From positions 2,914,001 through 2,978,000 of the forward strand of contig NZ_CP093301.1 of the NCBI RefSeq assembly GCF_024362785.1: a stretch of DNA of 64,000 nt, read 5' to 3'. Made by a program: the position numbers and the translations under genes. Below, in pieces: positions 1-8,265 of the stretch. Numbering within the stretch: position 1 is the stretch's first letter; each line of letters begins with the position of its first letter. This DNA is from Evansella sp. LMS18. GTDB lineage: Bacteria; Bacillota; Bacilli; Bacillales; Salisediminibacteriaceae. Below the pieces are notes generated by a model. The model searched no databases. It saw nothing but the letters and a program-made list of their open reading frames with translations, and was not told the DNA's origin.

Positions 1-449
1 CCGCCTGCTGCCACACAGGCTGTTGACAAGGTTGGCTTGTAATTGTATTTTTCCATTTCCGGCAATGTTATTTTCGCCACAGTCGCAGTTGTGGCATTAA
101 CGGAACCGGAAATCGCTGAAAAAATAGCGGCTGTACCTATGGTGGCCATTGCAAGTCCCCCACGGACATGGCCAATCCAGTTATCCACCGCCTTATACAG
201 GTCTCTGCCAAGTCCGCAATATGACAGGACCATCCCCATTAAAATAAATAAGGGAATAACACTGAGAGAATAAGAGAACGCTGTATCAAAGGGGGTTCTC
301 CCAAGCTGGAGAAGTGCGATATCCCAGCCTCTTATTAACCCTGTTCCGACTAAACCGACGACAAGCAAAGCGATACCAACAGGGATTTTCAGCAGAAATA
401 AAATGAGCAAAAGGATCAGGCCCAGGACTCCGATTAATTCAGGACTCAT
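1..449 (-). CDS. dctM: TRAP transporter large permease DctM (partial, cut by window edge)
   Basis: The N-terminal 149 codons of a DctM-type large membrane subunit are visible on the minus strand; the rest lies left of the window. The start is the ATG at 449-447, overlapping the 3' end of dctQ by 11 bases. The protein opens with a hydrophobic segment (MSPELIGVLGLILLLILF), then a second, and carries the conserved SGSVNATTATV-type stretch near residues 117-127. In TRAP systems this subunit forms the sodium-coupled substrate channel and works with DctQ and the periplasmic-type binding protein. The substrate cannot be read from the sequence. Confidence 0.9.
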   Translation of the reverse strand, partial: MSPELIGVLGLILLLILFLLKIPVGIALLVVGLVGTGLIRGWDIALLQLGRTPFDTAFSYSLSVIPLFILMGMVLSYCGLGRDLYKAVDNWIGHVRGGLAMATIGTAAIFSAISGSVNATTATVAKITLPEMEKYNYKPTLSTACVAAG

Positions 450-927
450 TGTTCTTACCCACCTTTTGTGCGTATATAATTCCGTTCATTACTGCGGTTA
501 AGGAGAAAACAAAAGTTCCCACAGCTGCCAGAATTGCAAATAGGAATATTGGAAGATTAAGGTCACCTGTCACTGTGTTTGACTGATAAAGACGCATGGC
601 GTTTTGCCATAACTGCCATGTCAGCAGGAGCATTAAACCGGCAATAAAGAAATTGACAGCACTGTTAAAAATGGTTTGAGTTCTGTCAGAAAACTTCTCC
701 ACGAGGAAATCAATTGTTATGTGCTCCTTTACCTGGTGTGTATATGCCAGGCCTAGAAATATAACCATTGAAAGTCCTGACTGAGTAAAGTCATAAGTCC
801 CTGTCACCGGAATGTTAAACAGCCAGCGTCCTACTACATCAAAGGTGATCATCAGCATCATGGCTATTAAAATAAGCTGGGCTACAAAATGTAGCCCGCT
901 GCTTAAAATATGAACAAGTTTCTTCAT
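439..927 (-). CDS. dctQ: TRAP transporter small permease DctQ
   Basis: A 162-residue protein with four hydrophobic segments, the size and layout of the DctQ small membrane subunit. It is the middle gene of dctP-dctQ-dctM: 22 bases follow dctP and the 3' end overlaps dctM by 11 bases, so all three are probably one transcript. I prefer the ATG at 927 because an AGAAGTGA ribosome site sits 6 bases upstream; a GTG three codons earlier is possible. The family couples DctM and the solute-binding lipoprotein. Confidence 0.9.
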   Translation of the reverse strand: MKKLVHILSSGLHFVAQLILIAMMLMITFDVVGRWLFNIPVTGTYDFTQSGLSMVIFLGLAYTHQVKEHITIDFLVEKFSDRTQTIFNSAVNFFIAGLMLLLTWQLWQNAMRLYQSNTVTGDLNLPIFLFAILAAVGTFVFSLTAVMNGIIYAQKVGKNNES

Positions 928-949
928 ACTTATCACTTCTTTTATCAGT

Positions 950-2113
950 TTAGTTGTTTCTGATTTCTACAGCTCTGTCATACATTTCCTGCGCAGGCAC
1001 TCCCTGGGCAGCCATATCTTCAATCCACTTTTCAACAATTGGCTGGAACGCTTCTTCCCATGCTGCGAGGTTATCACCGGAAAGCTCGATAAATTCCACT
1101 CCGTTTTCTGCTCCGGCGTTATATCCATTCTCTCCCGCCTGATCGAATACCGCTCCAGCATGCATGGACATATCTAACTGAGTGAGGTCGTCAAGCACTG
1201 CTTTGTCAGAATCGGACAGGCTGTTATATACATCTGTGTTCATGACACCAAAGAATGGTGTTGCAGAGAAGTTACCTACAGTTACATAATCCACTACTTC
1301 ATAGAAACTATAGTCAGCGAGAGTGGAAAACGGTGCCATAGCAGCGTCGATAGCTCCTCTTTCAAGTGCTTCATACACTTCTCCCATTGGCATTGTTACC
1401 GGAGTTGCTCCAAGTGCTTCAAGCATTTCCGCTCCTGCAGGTGATGGAGTCCGCACCCGTAGTCCCTGTAAGTCTTCAGGAGATTCGATTTTCTTGTCCG
1501 GGCTTAAAATTTGTGCTGGTTCTGCAGAGAATAAGAATAGAGGAGTTGTATCATTATGTTCCTCCTGCAGTTCCTCAAACTCTTCATAAAGTGTCCAGAA
1601 AATCTCGCCGCCTTTTTCTGCTGATTCAACAAGGAACGGCAGATCAATAACCGTAGCAATAGGGAATCTACCTGAAGAATAAGCATGAACACTTAAACTA
1701 AGGTCTGCTTCACCGGTAACGGCCATATCGTAGTGGGCGCCTGGTGCGCCTAACTGGTTATTGTCATATATGTCTGAAGTAATTCTTCCATTTGTCCGCT
1801 CTTCCAGATCCTCTGCAAGTGTTGTAAGTACATTTTGATGTATCGGGTGATTAGCCGGCAGGAAGTGTGAAACAGTCAGGTTGTGATCGCCTCCCTCGTC
1901 AGAGGTAACAGCACCATCATTGTTATTAGCCGCTTCCTCATTGTTATTATTGTTGTCATTGCCAGCTTCTTCTGCCGTGTTGTTATTTTCCGATGCCTCA
2001 GCACCATTTTCATTTCCGCCAGTATCCGCTGCACATGCAGCCAGCATAACGAAGAATGCGCTTACAAATGCTGCTAACATAAACTTTTTACTTCCAATCA
2101 TTCTCCAGAACAT
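950..2113 (-). CDS. dctP: TRAP transporter substrate-binding lipoprotein DctP
   Basis: A 387-residue extracytoplasmic solute receptor. Residues 1-27 form a lipoprotein signal ending LAAC (Cys27 would be lipidated), then a low-complexity Asn/Glu/Ala-rich linker to about residue 75, then the DctP fold with the family stretch LQGLRVRTP and a conserved MPMGEVYEAL-like region. The start is the ATG at 2113: GGGGG lies 7 bases upstream, while an upstream in-frame start at 2179 overlaps the likely -10 box. It captures an organic acid outside the membrane for DctQ/DctM. The acidic Asn-rich linker is typical of cell-surface tethering. Substrate unknown. Confidence 0.92.
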   Translation of the reverse strand: MFWRMIGSKKFMLAAFVSAFFVMLAACAADTGGNENGAEASENNNTAEEAGNDNNNNNEEAANNNDGAVTSDEGGDHNLTVSHFLPANHPIHQNVLTTLAEDLEERTNGRITSDIYDNNQLGAPGAHYDMAVTGEADLSLSVHAYSSGRFPIATVIDLPFLVESAEKGGEIFWTLYEEFEELQEEHNDTTPLFLFSAEPAQILSPDKKIESPEDLQGLRVRTPSPAGAEMLEALGATPVTMPMGEVYEALERGAIDAAMAPFSTLADYSFYEVVDYVTVGNFSATPFFGVMNTDVYNSLSDSDKAVLDDLTQLDMSMHAGAVFDQAGENGYNAGAENGVEFIELSGDNLAAWEEAFQPIVEKWIEDMAAQGVPAQEMYDRAVEIRNN

Positions 2114-2177
2114 CCAAAATCCCCCTTTTATATGATGCGTTTTATTGTCCACGTTTGAAAAACGTGTTAACGAGTTC

Positions 2178-2186
2178 ATTATATCA
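2178..2186 (-). promoter_or_regulatory. Extended -10 promoter of the TRAP operon
   Basis: On the minus strand TGATATAAT is an extended -10 box (TGnTATAAT). Transcription would start near 2170 and give a leader of roughly 55 bases before the dctP ATG at 2113. A TTGCTT-like -35 lies too far upstream to be convincing, which fits an extended -10 promoter. Confidence 0.5.
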
Positions 2187-2289
2187 AAAGATAATAGAGT
2201 TAAAAAGCAATTTTTCTGAATTTACTAAAAAATATATAATTGAAGATATTATATATTTTCGTTTAAAAAGTATTATTTGTTTTACGTGA

Positions 2290-2439
2290 AATCTGTGTTG
2301 TGGAGATGGTTCAGCCTGTCTGCTGCTGGATGGGCTGCCTATTAATAATGAAGAAAAAGTTCAGTGGGCCACTTATTTAAATGAAACGGAATACGAGACG
2401 AAAGAAGCATACCTTTCTTTGAACGAAGACCTGTTATAA
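2290..2439 (+). pseudogene. Short open-frame remnant, unknown
   Basis: A 49-codon frame without a start codon ends in TAA at 2437. It reads as protein-like text (for example LLLDGLPINNEEKVQWATYL) and is opened by an upstream in-frame TGA. It sits in the gap between divergent dctP and yfkD. I do not recognise the family. It may be the 3' end of a lost gene, or chance. Confidence 0.25.
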
Positions 2440-2599
2440 CGTTGCAAAGACTGCTTGTCTAATTTTTTAAAAAAATTGAATGAGGTGCTTTCACAGGTAA
2501 TTTTTCCTCTCCACAGGATAATTTTTGGTTTTTCAAGTAAAACTACAATTAAAAGCGAAACTTAACACTCAAATAGCGCATTTAGGAGGCTGTGATAAA

Positions 2600-3403
2600 A
2601 TGAAAAAGGCCCTTGTATATCTTCTTCTTCCATTATTGTTTTTTTGCGGACTGGTTTCGTACAGCGTGGAAGCAGCTGAAGATGGAAAGCAGACGGAGGA
2701 GAATTCTGTCCCTGACTCTGCCATGGATATTTCAAAAGATAACACCTACCCAAACCCTGCCCAGGATCTACCTAAGTTACATCCTGGTGAATTAGCGAGT
2801 GAGCTGCTCGAGTCCACAGAGATTAAAATTGAAAATCCGGAGCTGATTAAAATGTTTAATGAATCAGACATCCGGAGCTCCAAAATGGCCATAGGCATGA
2901 ATGTTTCCATCTATCTGGGGCAGTGGCCTCTGGCATACGAGTCTGACGAAACAAAAATTAACTGGGATTTCGAAAAGGTAAACACGAATAGAGTGGATAA
3001 CCGGGGCGGACAGGAAGCGAAGCGGATTAACTACAACCAGGAGCAGCAAAAGAGAATTAAAGGCGGCCTGACAGCGGAAGTGCCAAGCGGAGATATGGTG
3101 CAGAAAATGATGATGATTAAGGCAAGGGAAAAACTGAATATGCCCCTGAGTTTTTCCACTGTCATTGGTTATGGAACAAAGACAGACCGTGTATATAATG
3201 TAGCTCCCGGTTCTGTAGGGTACTTGTCGGCATATGCGCCAGCTGTCAATGAAAAAGGGAAAGTAACATACGGTGAAGTTTACCTTCGTGTTAAAGGCGG
3301 AGAAAAATGGCTTGAAGTAAAAAATGTAACACAGCAGGGAATCGGAGCATGGATACCGCTGCAGGACCATATAAACCTGAAGTTCAATACTGCAAATGAA
3401 TGA
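2600..3403 (+). CDS. yfkD: YfkD-like secreted protein
   Basis: A 267-residue protein with a Sec signal peptide (residues 1-24, MKKALVYLLLPLLFFCGLVS then VEAA). The body matches my memory of the YfkD family of Bacillus: the segments ISKDNTYPNPAQDLPKL, KIENPELIKM, IYLGQWPL, QEQQKRIKGGLTA and YAPAVNEKGKVTYGEVY are characteristic. No enzymatic role is known for the family. The start is the ATG at 2600, 10 bases after AGGAGG; the longer frame from 2525 lacks a ribosome site. It is encoded alone, with pdaA and yfjP/yfjO further down in an order like B. subtilis. Confidence 0.85.
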   Translation: MKKALVYLLLPLLFFCGLVSYSVEAAEDGKQTEENSVPDSAMDISKDNTYPNPAQDLPKLHPGELASELLESTEIKIENPELIKMFNESDIRSSKMAIGMNVSIYLGQWPLAYESDETKINWDFEKVNTNRVDNRGGQEAKRINYNQEQQKRIKGGLTAEVPSGDMVQKMMMIKAREKLNMPLSFSTVIGYGTKTDRVYNVAPGSVGYLSAYAPAVNEKGKVTYGEVYLRVKGGEKWLEVKNVTQQGIGAWIPLQDHINLKFNTANE

Positions 3404-3612
3404 ACCGGCGGAGTATGGTATTTACGGATGATACTCGGATATGGTCATTGTAACACTTTGGCAACAGCTTATCGCGGCGAGCAGGGCTTGTGTTCGGAAA
3501 AGCAGGCTCTGTTTGCCTTTAATTGACACACAGAAGAGATTTGTTAAAATGGGATAGCGTTAAAAACCGTAAATATTGGAAAATTTCATTGGATATTTGA
3601 AAGGGGAAGGCA

Positions 3613-3801
3613 ATGAGAGAAGCAGAACATGCAGGGAAAGAAGATAGAATGGCGCTCCTGAATGAGAGGATTGACCATCTGGTTTCTACACTTGATTCCC
3701 TCGATCCGGAGAAAACTGGTGTAGAAGAAATTGATCGTATTATTTCAATGCTCGACGATCTTGAGGAAAAATGCAGGCAGTATCGCCGGGAATATGAGTG
3801 A
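3613..3801 (+). CDS. SE1561-like small acidic helical protein
   Basis: A 62-residue, charged, probably all-helical protein with a pattern like the SE1561 family of Firmicutes: NERIDHLVSTLDSLDPEKTG, then IDRIISMLDDLEEKC. The ATG at 3613 is preceded by GGGGAAGG. No function is known for the family. It stands alone and ends 44 bases before a clear terminator. Confidence 0.6.
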   Translation: MREAEHAGKEDRMALLNERIDHLVSTLDSLDPEKTGVEEIDRIISMLDDLEEKCRQYRREYE

Positions 3802-3844
3802 ACGACTGATTAACAATTGAAATACACATAGTTAAGACAAACAA

Positions 3845-3880
3845 GAACGCCTGGAATGGATTATCCAGGCGTTCTGTTTA
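3845..3880 (+). terminator. Intrinsic terminator after the SE1561-like gene
   Basis: A perfect 11-bp stem GAACGCCTGGA / TCCAGGCGTTC with an 8-base loop, followed by TGTTTATTT. It closes the short gene ending at 3801. Confidence 0.85.
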
Positions 3881-3890
3881 TTTAATATAA

Positions 3891-3986
3891 CGGAATGAGG
3901 AACTGCTGCTACGGCCCGGAGTGCCTTTTACTCAATTTAGCGGAATGAGGAACCGTTTCCTCCCGTCAAAGCGGATCCTCATTCCG
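3891..3986 (+). repeat. Short dispersed cores CGGAATGAGGAAC
   Basis: CGGAATGAGGAAC occurs at 3891 and 3941 (50 bases apart) and the inverted form CCTCATTCCG at 3977. The block sits directly after a terminator, like the larger core arrays elsewhere in this window, but is too short to show their regular step. Confidence 0.5.
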
Positions 3987-4202
3987 TTATTTCATTTCCC
4001 CCCTATTTAAACTTGTTTTCGCATCCAGATTCCAAACTTATTAACTGATTATAAAGATTCAGTCAGTACATAAACGTTTAATTTATAATAAAGTTACGAT
4101 TAGGAAGAGAGTGAAGTGGCTCTGCGAGGACAGAGCGCAAATTATTGAGAAAATAAAAAAACAAAAGCTGTAACACAAATCCTACTCCGGGAGGACAGAC
4201 AA

Positions 4203-4424
4203 TTGGATGCTGTAAACTGGTATGACTGGATTTCACCGTCGAATCCATATGCTGCAATAGTTCTCGGTTTAATTATTGTTTTAACAGTAATAGTGTTTGT
4301 ATGGATTGAGGAGAGAGACCTGAAAACAGTACTGTATGTGTTTTTAGCAGGGGCGGCCGTTGTGCTTGCTGGTGTGTTTTTATTCAGCAGTCTTGGTTTT
4401 ATGGATAGGGAACGAGGTGAATAA
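4203..4424 (+). CDS. Small membrane protein, two predicted helices
   Basis: A 73-residue protein with two hydrophobic segments (about residues 16-35 and 43-63) and a charged tail. The start is TTG at 4203, about 8 bases after CGGGAGG. Its last codons overlap the next gene's GTG (4417), so the two are translationally coupled. First of four tiny hydrophobic or coiled genes in a row. No family recognised. Confidence 0.6.
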   Translation: MDAVNWYDWISPSNPYAAIVLGLIIVLTVIVFVWIEERDLKTVLYVFLAGAAVVLAGVFLFSSLGFMDRERGE

Positions 4425-4692
4425 GAGAAATGGTTCTGAAAAAACTGTGGCTACCCTTGACGGATTTTTTTGGTTTGGCCTCCTAATGTTTATAAGCGGA
4501 ATCGCCTTGTCTGCAGTCAACCCGTATCTAGGGATTATAGGGATAGTTGGTGGAGGGGTGATGGGCCTCCAGGCAATTAATCTATGCAGCCTGAACAGAG
4601 GGCAAGGGAAAATTATCTTTATTTTTATAATCAGCCTTGTAACAATAATGGTAAGTCTTTATGTCGCTGCTATTAGATATTACATACTCTGA
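4417..4692 (+). CDS. Small membrane protein, three predicted helices
   Basis: Reading from the GTG at 4417 gives 91 residues: a short polar N-terminus (VNKRNGSEKTVATLDG) and three hydrophobic segments with glycine-rich packing (GIIGIVGGGVMGLQ). An upstream ATG in the same frame at 4360 lies inside the previous gene and has no ribosome site. Coupled by overlap to the 4203 gene. Family not recognised. Confidence 0.55.
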   Translation: MNKRNGSEKTVATLDGFFWFGLLMFISGIALSAVNPYLGIIGIVGGGVMGLQAINLCSLNRGQGKIIFIFIISLVTIMVSLYVAAIRYYIL

Positions 4693-4712
4693 AGATAAAT
4701 GAGGTGGAGCCA

Positions 4713-4838
4713 GTGGGATTGATTGCTTTCTGTGTTGCAGCAGGTGCCTTAGCAACAGCTTTATTTGCGGAAACAAGAGCTTCAAAGCTTGAAAAAAGAG
4801 TGAGCGAGTTAGAGGAAAAGCTTGATAATCTTAAATAA
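4713..4838 (+). CDS. Tiny membrane-anchored coiled-coil protein
   Basis: A 41-codon gene starting with GTG at 4713 behind GAGGTGG. It has one short hydrophobic segment (GLIAFCVAAGALATALF) followed by a heptad-like helix (SKLEKRVSELEEKLDNLK). This is the layout of a membrane-tethered oligomerisation helix. It lies 20 bases after the previous small membrane gene and 16 bases before the next, so the four are probably one transcript. Confidence 0.55.
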   Translation: MGLIAFCVAAGALATALFAETRASKLEKRVSELEEKLDNLK

Positions 4839-4854
4839 AAGAGGAGATCGATTT

Positions 4855-5007
4855 ATGCATTATTATCTTCTCTTCGCTTTAATTTTTGTGATTCGCTTCC
4901 CAAAACCAGCTTTCTCTGTTAACAGTTACCACCCAGCCTGTAATAAACATCCCCTGCTCAAACCCTGCTTCATCAATGATCTGTTAGCTGTTAAAATAGT
5001 TACATAA
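4855..5007 (+). CDS. Small hypothetical protein with N-terminal hydrophobic segment
   Basis: Fifty codons from the ATG at 4855, 8 bases after GAGGAG. The N-terminus MHYYLLFALIFVIRF is hydrophobic; the remainder is polar with two cysteines and several prolines. It ends just before a terminator, which supports it being the last gene of the small cluster, but coding status is uncertain. Confidence 0.35.
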   Translation: MHYYLLFALIFVIRFPKPAFSVNSYHPACNKHPLLKPCFINDLLAVKIVT

Positions 5008-5011
5008 CCTG

Positions 5012-5044
5012 AAAAAGGACTCCGGTACAGGGAGTCCTTTTTCG
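5012..5044 (+). terminator. Intrinsic terminator closing the small-membrane-gene cluster
   Basis: AAAAAGGACTCC / GGAGTCCTTTTT form a 12-bp stem with a 7-base loop. A second imperfect hairpin (GGTTCTGTTA / TAACAGAGCC, 5049-5079) follows just before the phosphatase gene. Confidence 0.85.
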
Positions 5045-5105
5045 TAAAAGGTTCTGTTAACTAGGTTGCTAACAGAGCCGTGAATTAATAGAAGAGGGTG
5101 GCGAA

Positions 5106-5744
5106 ATGGAACTTTATTTAATAAGGCATGGCCAGTCAGAAGCAAATCTTCATGGAATTATTCAGGGGCATGCAGATTATCCTCTTTCCGGTCTCGGGAA
5201 AAAGCAGGCAGCTCTTTTAGGAGAATATTTATCCTCTTTGAAATCAGACAATATTTACAGTTCAGACCTTGTTCGAGCTAAGGAGACAGCTGAAGCGATC
5301 GCTGATCAGCGAAGCCTCGAGGTAAAAACCTGGCCGGAAATCAGAGAAGTTGGGCTGGGGCCATTTGAAGGCCGGACCAGAATCGATATTTTGGAAAAAT
5401 ATCCTAACCTGAAGCACGAGTCACTGCTTACTTCCGGAGTGGAGGGGACGGAAACAATAGAAAATATCACACAGAGGTGCAGGGAAGTTATCAGAGCCCT
5501 AAAGGAAAAACACCAGAACGAAACGATAGTCCTTGTTTCCCACGGCGGTTTCATCAGCATTCTTCTTACCTTTTTGATGGCGGGAGACGAGTGGCCAAAA
5601 ATGGACCGGCCTTTTATCATTGGCAATACAAGCATTACGAAAGTTGAAATCGACGATACAGGGAAGGCGAAATTCCATTATATAAACAAGACAGCGCACC
5701 TCGATGAAAAAGAAGAGTCACTGACTTCGACGGTGCTTTATTGA
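5106..5744 (+). CDS. Histidine phosphatase family protein
   Basis: A 212-residue enzyme of the phosphoglycerate-mutase-like fold. The catalytic RHG motif is at residues 7-9 (LIRHGQSEAN), followed by the SDLVRAKETA arginine region (about 58-67), the GLGPFEG loop (about 82-88) and the second catalytic His in LVSHGGF (about 147). The family removes phosphate from small metabolites; the substrate is not readable. ATG at 5106 has AGAGGGTG upstream. Alone between two terminated units. Confidence 0.85.
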   Translation: MELYLIRHGQSEANLHGIIQGHADYPLSGLGKKQAALLGEYLSSLKSDNIYSSDLVRAKETAEAIADQRSLEVKTWPEIREVGLGPFEGRTRIDILEKYPNLKHESLLTSGVEGTETIENITQRCREVIRALKEKHQNETIVLVSHGGFISILLTFLMAGDEWPKMDRPFIIGNTSITKVEIDDTGKAKFHYINKTAHLDEKEESLTSTVLY

Positions 5745-5827
5745 AGATAGCGGCACATAAATAAACGCGCCGCTGCCATGTTTCCTCCTGTTTCGAAATT
5801 ATCTGCCAACTGAAAGTGGTTTCATAG

Positions 5828-5833
5828 TATAAT
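5828..5833 (+). promoter_or_regulatory. Likely -10 box of the fumarase gene
   Basis: TATAAT at 5828-5833 lies about 40 bases upstream of the fumarase start. A weak CTGCCA at 5803-5808 could be the -35 with a long spacer. The -10 is strong, the -35 is not. Confidence 0.4.
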
Positions 5834-5871
5834 AGTAATCGTTGACAGAAGAAATATAAGGAGTGTTTCAC

Positions 5872-7407
5872 TTGGAAAACTTTCGCCAGAGTATGTATGA
5901 ACTCGTAACAGAAACATCAACTAACCTTCCGTACGATGTAAGACGGGCGATCCGTGCGGCTAAAGAGCGGGAAAATGCCGGCACAAGAGCGGCGCTTTCT
6001 CTAGCGACTATCACACAGAATATCGATATGGCAGACGATAATGTACTGCCAATCTGCCAGGACACCGGAATGCTTACATTCGAAATCAAGGTGCCGGTTG
6101 GAGCTAACCAGATTGAGATGAAAAAGGAGATTTATGAGGCGATCCGCCAGGCAACAAAGGATGGAAAACTTCGCCCAAACTCTGTGGATTCCCTTACTGG
6201 AGAAAACAGCGGCGATAATATCGGTCCTGGAACTCCAATCATTCATTTTGAACAGTGGGAAAATGATTACATAGACGCAAGATTGATTATCAAAGGCGGC
6301 GGCTGCGAAAACAAAAATATTCAGTACAGCCTGCCGATGGAAATTGAGGGCCTTGGCCGTGCAGGCAGGGACCTTGACGGCATCCGCAAATGTATCCTTC
6401 ACTCAGTCTACCAGGCTCAGGGACAGGGATGCAGCGCAGGCTTTATCGGAGTTGGAATCGGGGGAGACCGAATCTCCAGCTATGAGCTTGCAAAGAAGCA
6501 GCTGCTTAGAGACGTAAGTGATATAAACGACAACCCACAACTTTTTGAGCTGGAAAATTATATTATGGAAAAAGGTAACACGTTAGGAATTGGCACCATG
6601 GGCTTTGGCGGGGAAGCAACACTTCTCGGCTGTAAAATCGGTGCAGCTAACCGTCTGCCGGCAAGCTTCTTCGTATCTGTTGCATACAACTGCTGGGCAT
6701 TCCGCCGTCTCGGTGTGACACTGGATGCCGAATCCGGCACTATCCAGAACTGGCTTTACAAAGAAGGAGAAAAGATCAGTTTTAAAGAAGATACAGAAAC
6801 AGCAGCCAAATCTGATGAGCCGGTAAGAGAAGTAGTCCTCCAGGCTCCTGTTACAGAAGAACAGATTCGTGAGCTTAAGGTTGGTGATGTGGTAGTAATT
6901 AACGGCGACCTTCATACTGGAAGAGATGCTATTCATCACCATCTCATGGACAATGACGCGCCAATCGACCTTAACGGACAGATTATCTATCACTGCGGTC
7001 CAGTAATGCTTAAGGACAAAGAAGGGGAATGGCATGTGAAAGCTGCCGGACCTACAACGAGTATTCGGGAAGAGCCTTATCAGGGGGATATCATGAAAAA
7101 ATTCGGTATCCGTGCTGTCATGGGTAAAGGCGGCATGGGTCCAAAAACGTTGAAGGCACTTGAAGAACACGGAGGAGTTTATCTTAATGCAATCGGCGGT
7201 GCTGCACAGTATTACGCGGAATGCATTAAAAAAGTTGATGGCGTTGATCTTATGGAATTCGGAATCCCGGAAGCAATGTGGCATCTGAAAGTGGAAGGCT
7301 TCAGAGCGATTGTTACGATGGATTCCCACGGCAACAGCCTTCATAAAGACGTGGATAAAACTTCATTTGAACGTCTGCAGCAATACAGCGAAAAAGTATT
7401 TTCTTAA
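5872..7407 (+). CDS. fumA: Class I (iron-sulfur) fumarate hydratase
   Basis: A 511-residue fused class I fumarase that interconverts fumarate and malate in the TCA cycle. The N-terminal alpha part carries three cysteines placed to bind a 4Fe-4S cluster (in PICQDTG, GGGCENKN and GQGCSAG). The C-terminal beta part has the VVINGDLHTGRDAIHH substrate loop and KGGMG. I chose TTG at 5872, 8 bases after AAGGAG; a GTG at 5863 overlaps that ribosome site. A B. subtilis-like genome would usually carry class II FumC as well; this oxygen-sensitive type suggests a second isoenzyme. Monocistronic with its own terminator. Confidence 0.93.
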   Translation: MENFRQSMYELVTETSTNLPYDVRRAIRAAKERENAGTRAALSLATITQNIDMADDNVLPICQDTGMLTFEIKVPVGANQIEMKKEIYEAIRQATKDGKLRPNSVDSLTGENSGDNIGPGTPIIHFEQWENDYIDARLIIKGGGCENKNIQYSLPMEIEGLGRAGRDLDGIRKCILHSVYQAQGQGCSAGFIGVGIGGDRISSYELAKKQLLRDVSDINDNPQLFELENYIMEKGNTLGIGTMGFGGEATLLGCKIGAANRLPASFFVSVAYNCWAFRRLGVTLDAESGTIQNWLYKEGEKISFKEDTETAAKSDEPVREVVLQAPVTEEQIRELKVGDVVVINGDLHTGRDAIHHHLMDNDAPIDLNGQIIYHCGPVMLKDKEGEWHVKAAGPTTSIREEPYQGDIMKKFGIRAVMGKGGMGPKTLKALEEHGGVYLNAIGGAAQYYAECIKKVDGVDLMEFGIPEAMWHLKVEGFRAIVTMDSHGNSLHKDVDKTSFERLQQYSEKVFS

Positions 7408-7422
7408 GTCTGAGTATACTCA

Positions 7423-7467
7423 GAAGAAGCAGGAGCTTATTCAATTGAGCGCTGCTTCTTTTTTTGG
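7423..7467 (+). terminator. Terminator of the fumarase gene
   Basis: AGAAGCAG / CTGCTTCT outer stem with an inner AGCTTA / TTGAGC pairing, followed by TTTTTTT. Confidence 0.85.
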
Positions 7468-7489
7468 TGGTATGGTCATAATAATGACC

Positions 7490-7822
7490 TTTTACAGGAC
7501 AAATTTTTGATTTGGAGGAGGGAATTGTCCAAGATAAAAATTTTGCAGGACAAATCTTTCAATCAGCAGCCGAATTTGTCCAGCAAACCAGAAATGCAGG
7601 ACAAATTTCAGCTAAACATAAAAGATTTGTCCTGTATCAGAGCCGTAAGTGTTAATATATTCCATTAAAAGGTAATTTACAGGACAAATTTTGAATAACA
7701 GGAGGAATTTTTCCTGAATAATAATTTTGCAGGACAAATCTTTCAATCAGCAACCGAATTTGTCCAGCAAACCAAAAATGCAGGACAAATTTCAGCTAAT
7801 ACCCATAGATTTGTCCTGCATC
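7490..7822 (+). repeat. Alternating-core array, 185-bp unit, two copies
   Basis: A core GACAAAT alternates with its inverse ATTTGTC. Starts are at 7498(+), 7523(-, degenerate), 7549(+), 7574(-), 7600(+), 7625(-), then a 58-bp gap, then 7683(+), 7708(-, degenerate), 7733(+), 7758(-), 7784(+), 7809(-). The step is 25-26 bp and the two six-core units are 185 bp apart. Neighbouring cores are complementary and could pair as 8-9 bp hairpins. The array follows the fumarase terminator. From 7823 to the next gene at 8019 I see nothing else. The same unit design recurs near 52 kb. Confidence 0.9.
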
Positions 7823-8018
7823 AGTTGCGCCACATGGGGTCTTCCCCGGCAGCTTAACTCCACTCCTCCTTGAAGAAAACATATACGCAGAAAATATAAA
7901 TTTCCCCGTCAGCCTTTCTGACAAAGTTACTGTTCGACGGCCAGGTATCTGTTATTTTAAATATAGCCTAAGCTTCGACCCGTAAAATATCACGCAGAAG
8001 TAAAGGAGGGGTGGCGAA

Positions 8019-8189
8019 ATGTCCAAACACATTCAAAACGCCATAAGAGCAAGGAAGAATTATCTGATCAGCCAGCTAATTCAGCAGGGAATATACAAAA
8101 AGGGAGATCAGCATTTATATGAACTTACCCTTACAGAACTTGAGGACGAACTGAGTGCGGCAGTAAAAAAATGTGCAGGCAGCATATAA
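8019..8189 (+). CDS. FbpA-like small basic protein (Fur-regulated basic protein family)
   Basis: A 56-codon gene from ATG 8019 behind AAAGGAGGGG. The sequence (ARKNYLISQLIQQGIYK, then LYELTLTELEDEL) resembles the FbpA family of Bacillus, small basic proteins that in B. subtilis take part in the iron-sparing response with the sRNA FsrA. No clear Fur box was seen upstream, so iron control is not shown here. It lies 76 bases before pdaA and may be independent. Confidence 0.55.
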   Translation: MSKHIQNAIRARKNYLISQLIQQGIYKKGDQHLYELTLTELEDELSAAVKKCAGSI

Positions 8190-8265
8190 GGTATGTATGA
8201 AAACAACAGAATAACTGAAAAATAACACTATCACATATAAAAGAGAAATAAGGTGAGGGTGTTAA

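Noticed and set aside
4822-4854. Upstream start for the 4855 gene
   Set aside because: The extra codons overlap the end of the preceding small gene and lie before the ribosome site at 4841.
6583-7344. Long minus-strand ORF (253 codons) opposite fumarase
   Set aside because: Antisense of a strongly coding gene; no ribosome site, and its text only mirrors fumarase codons.
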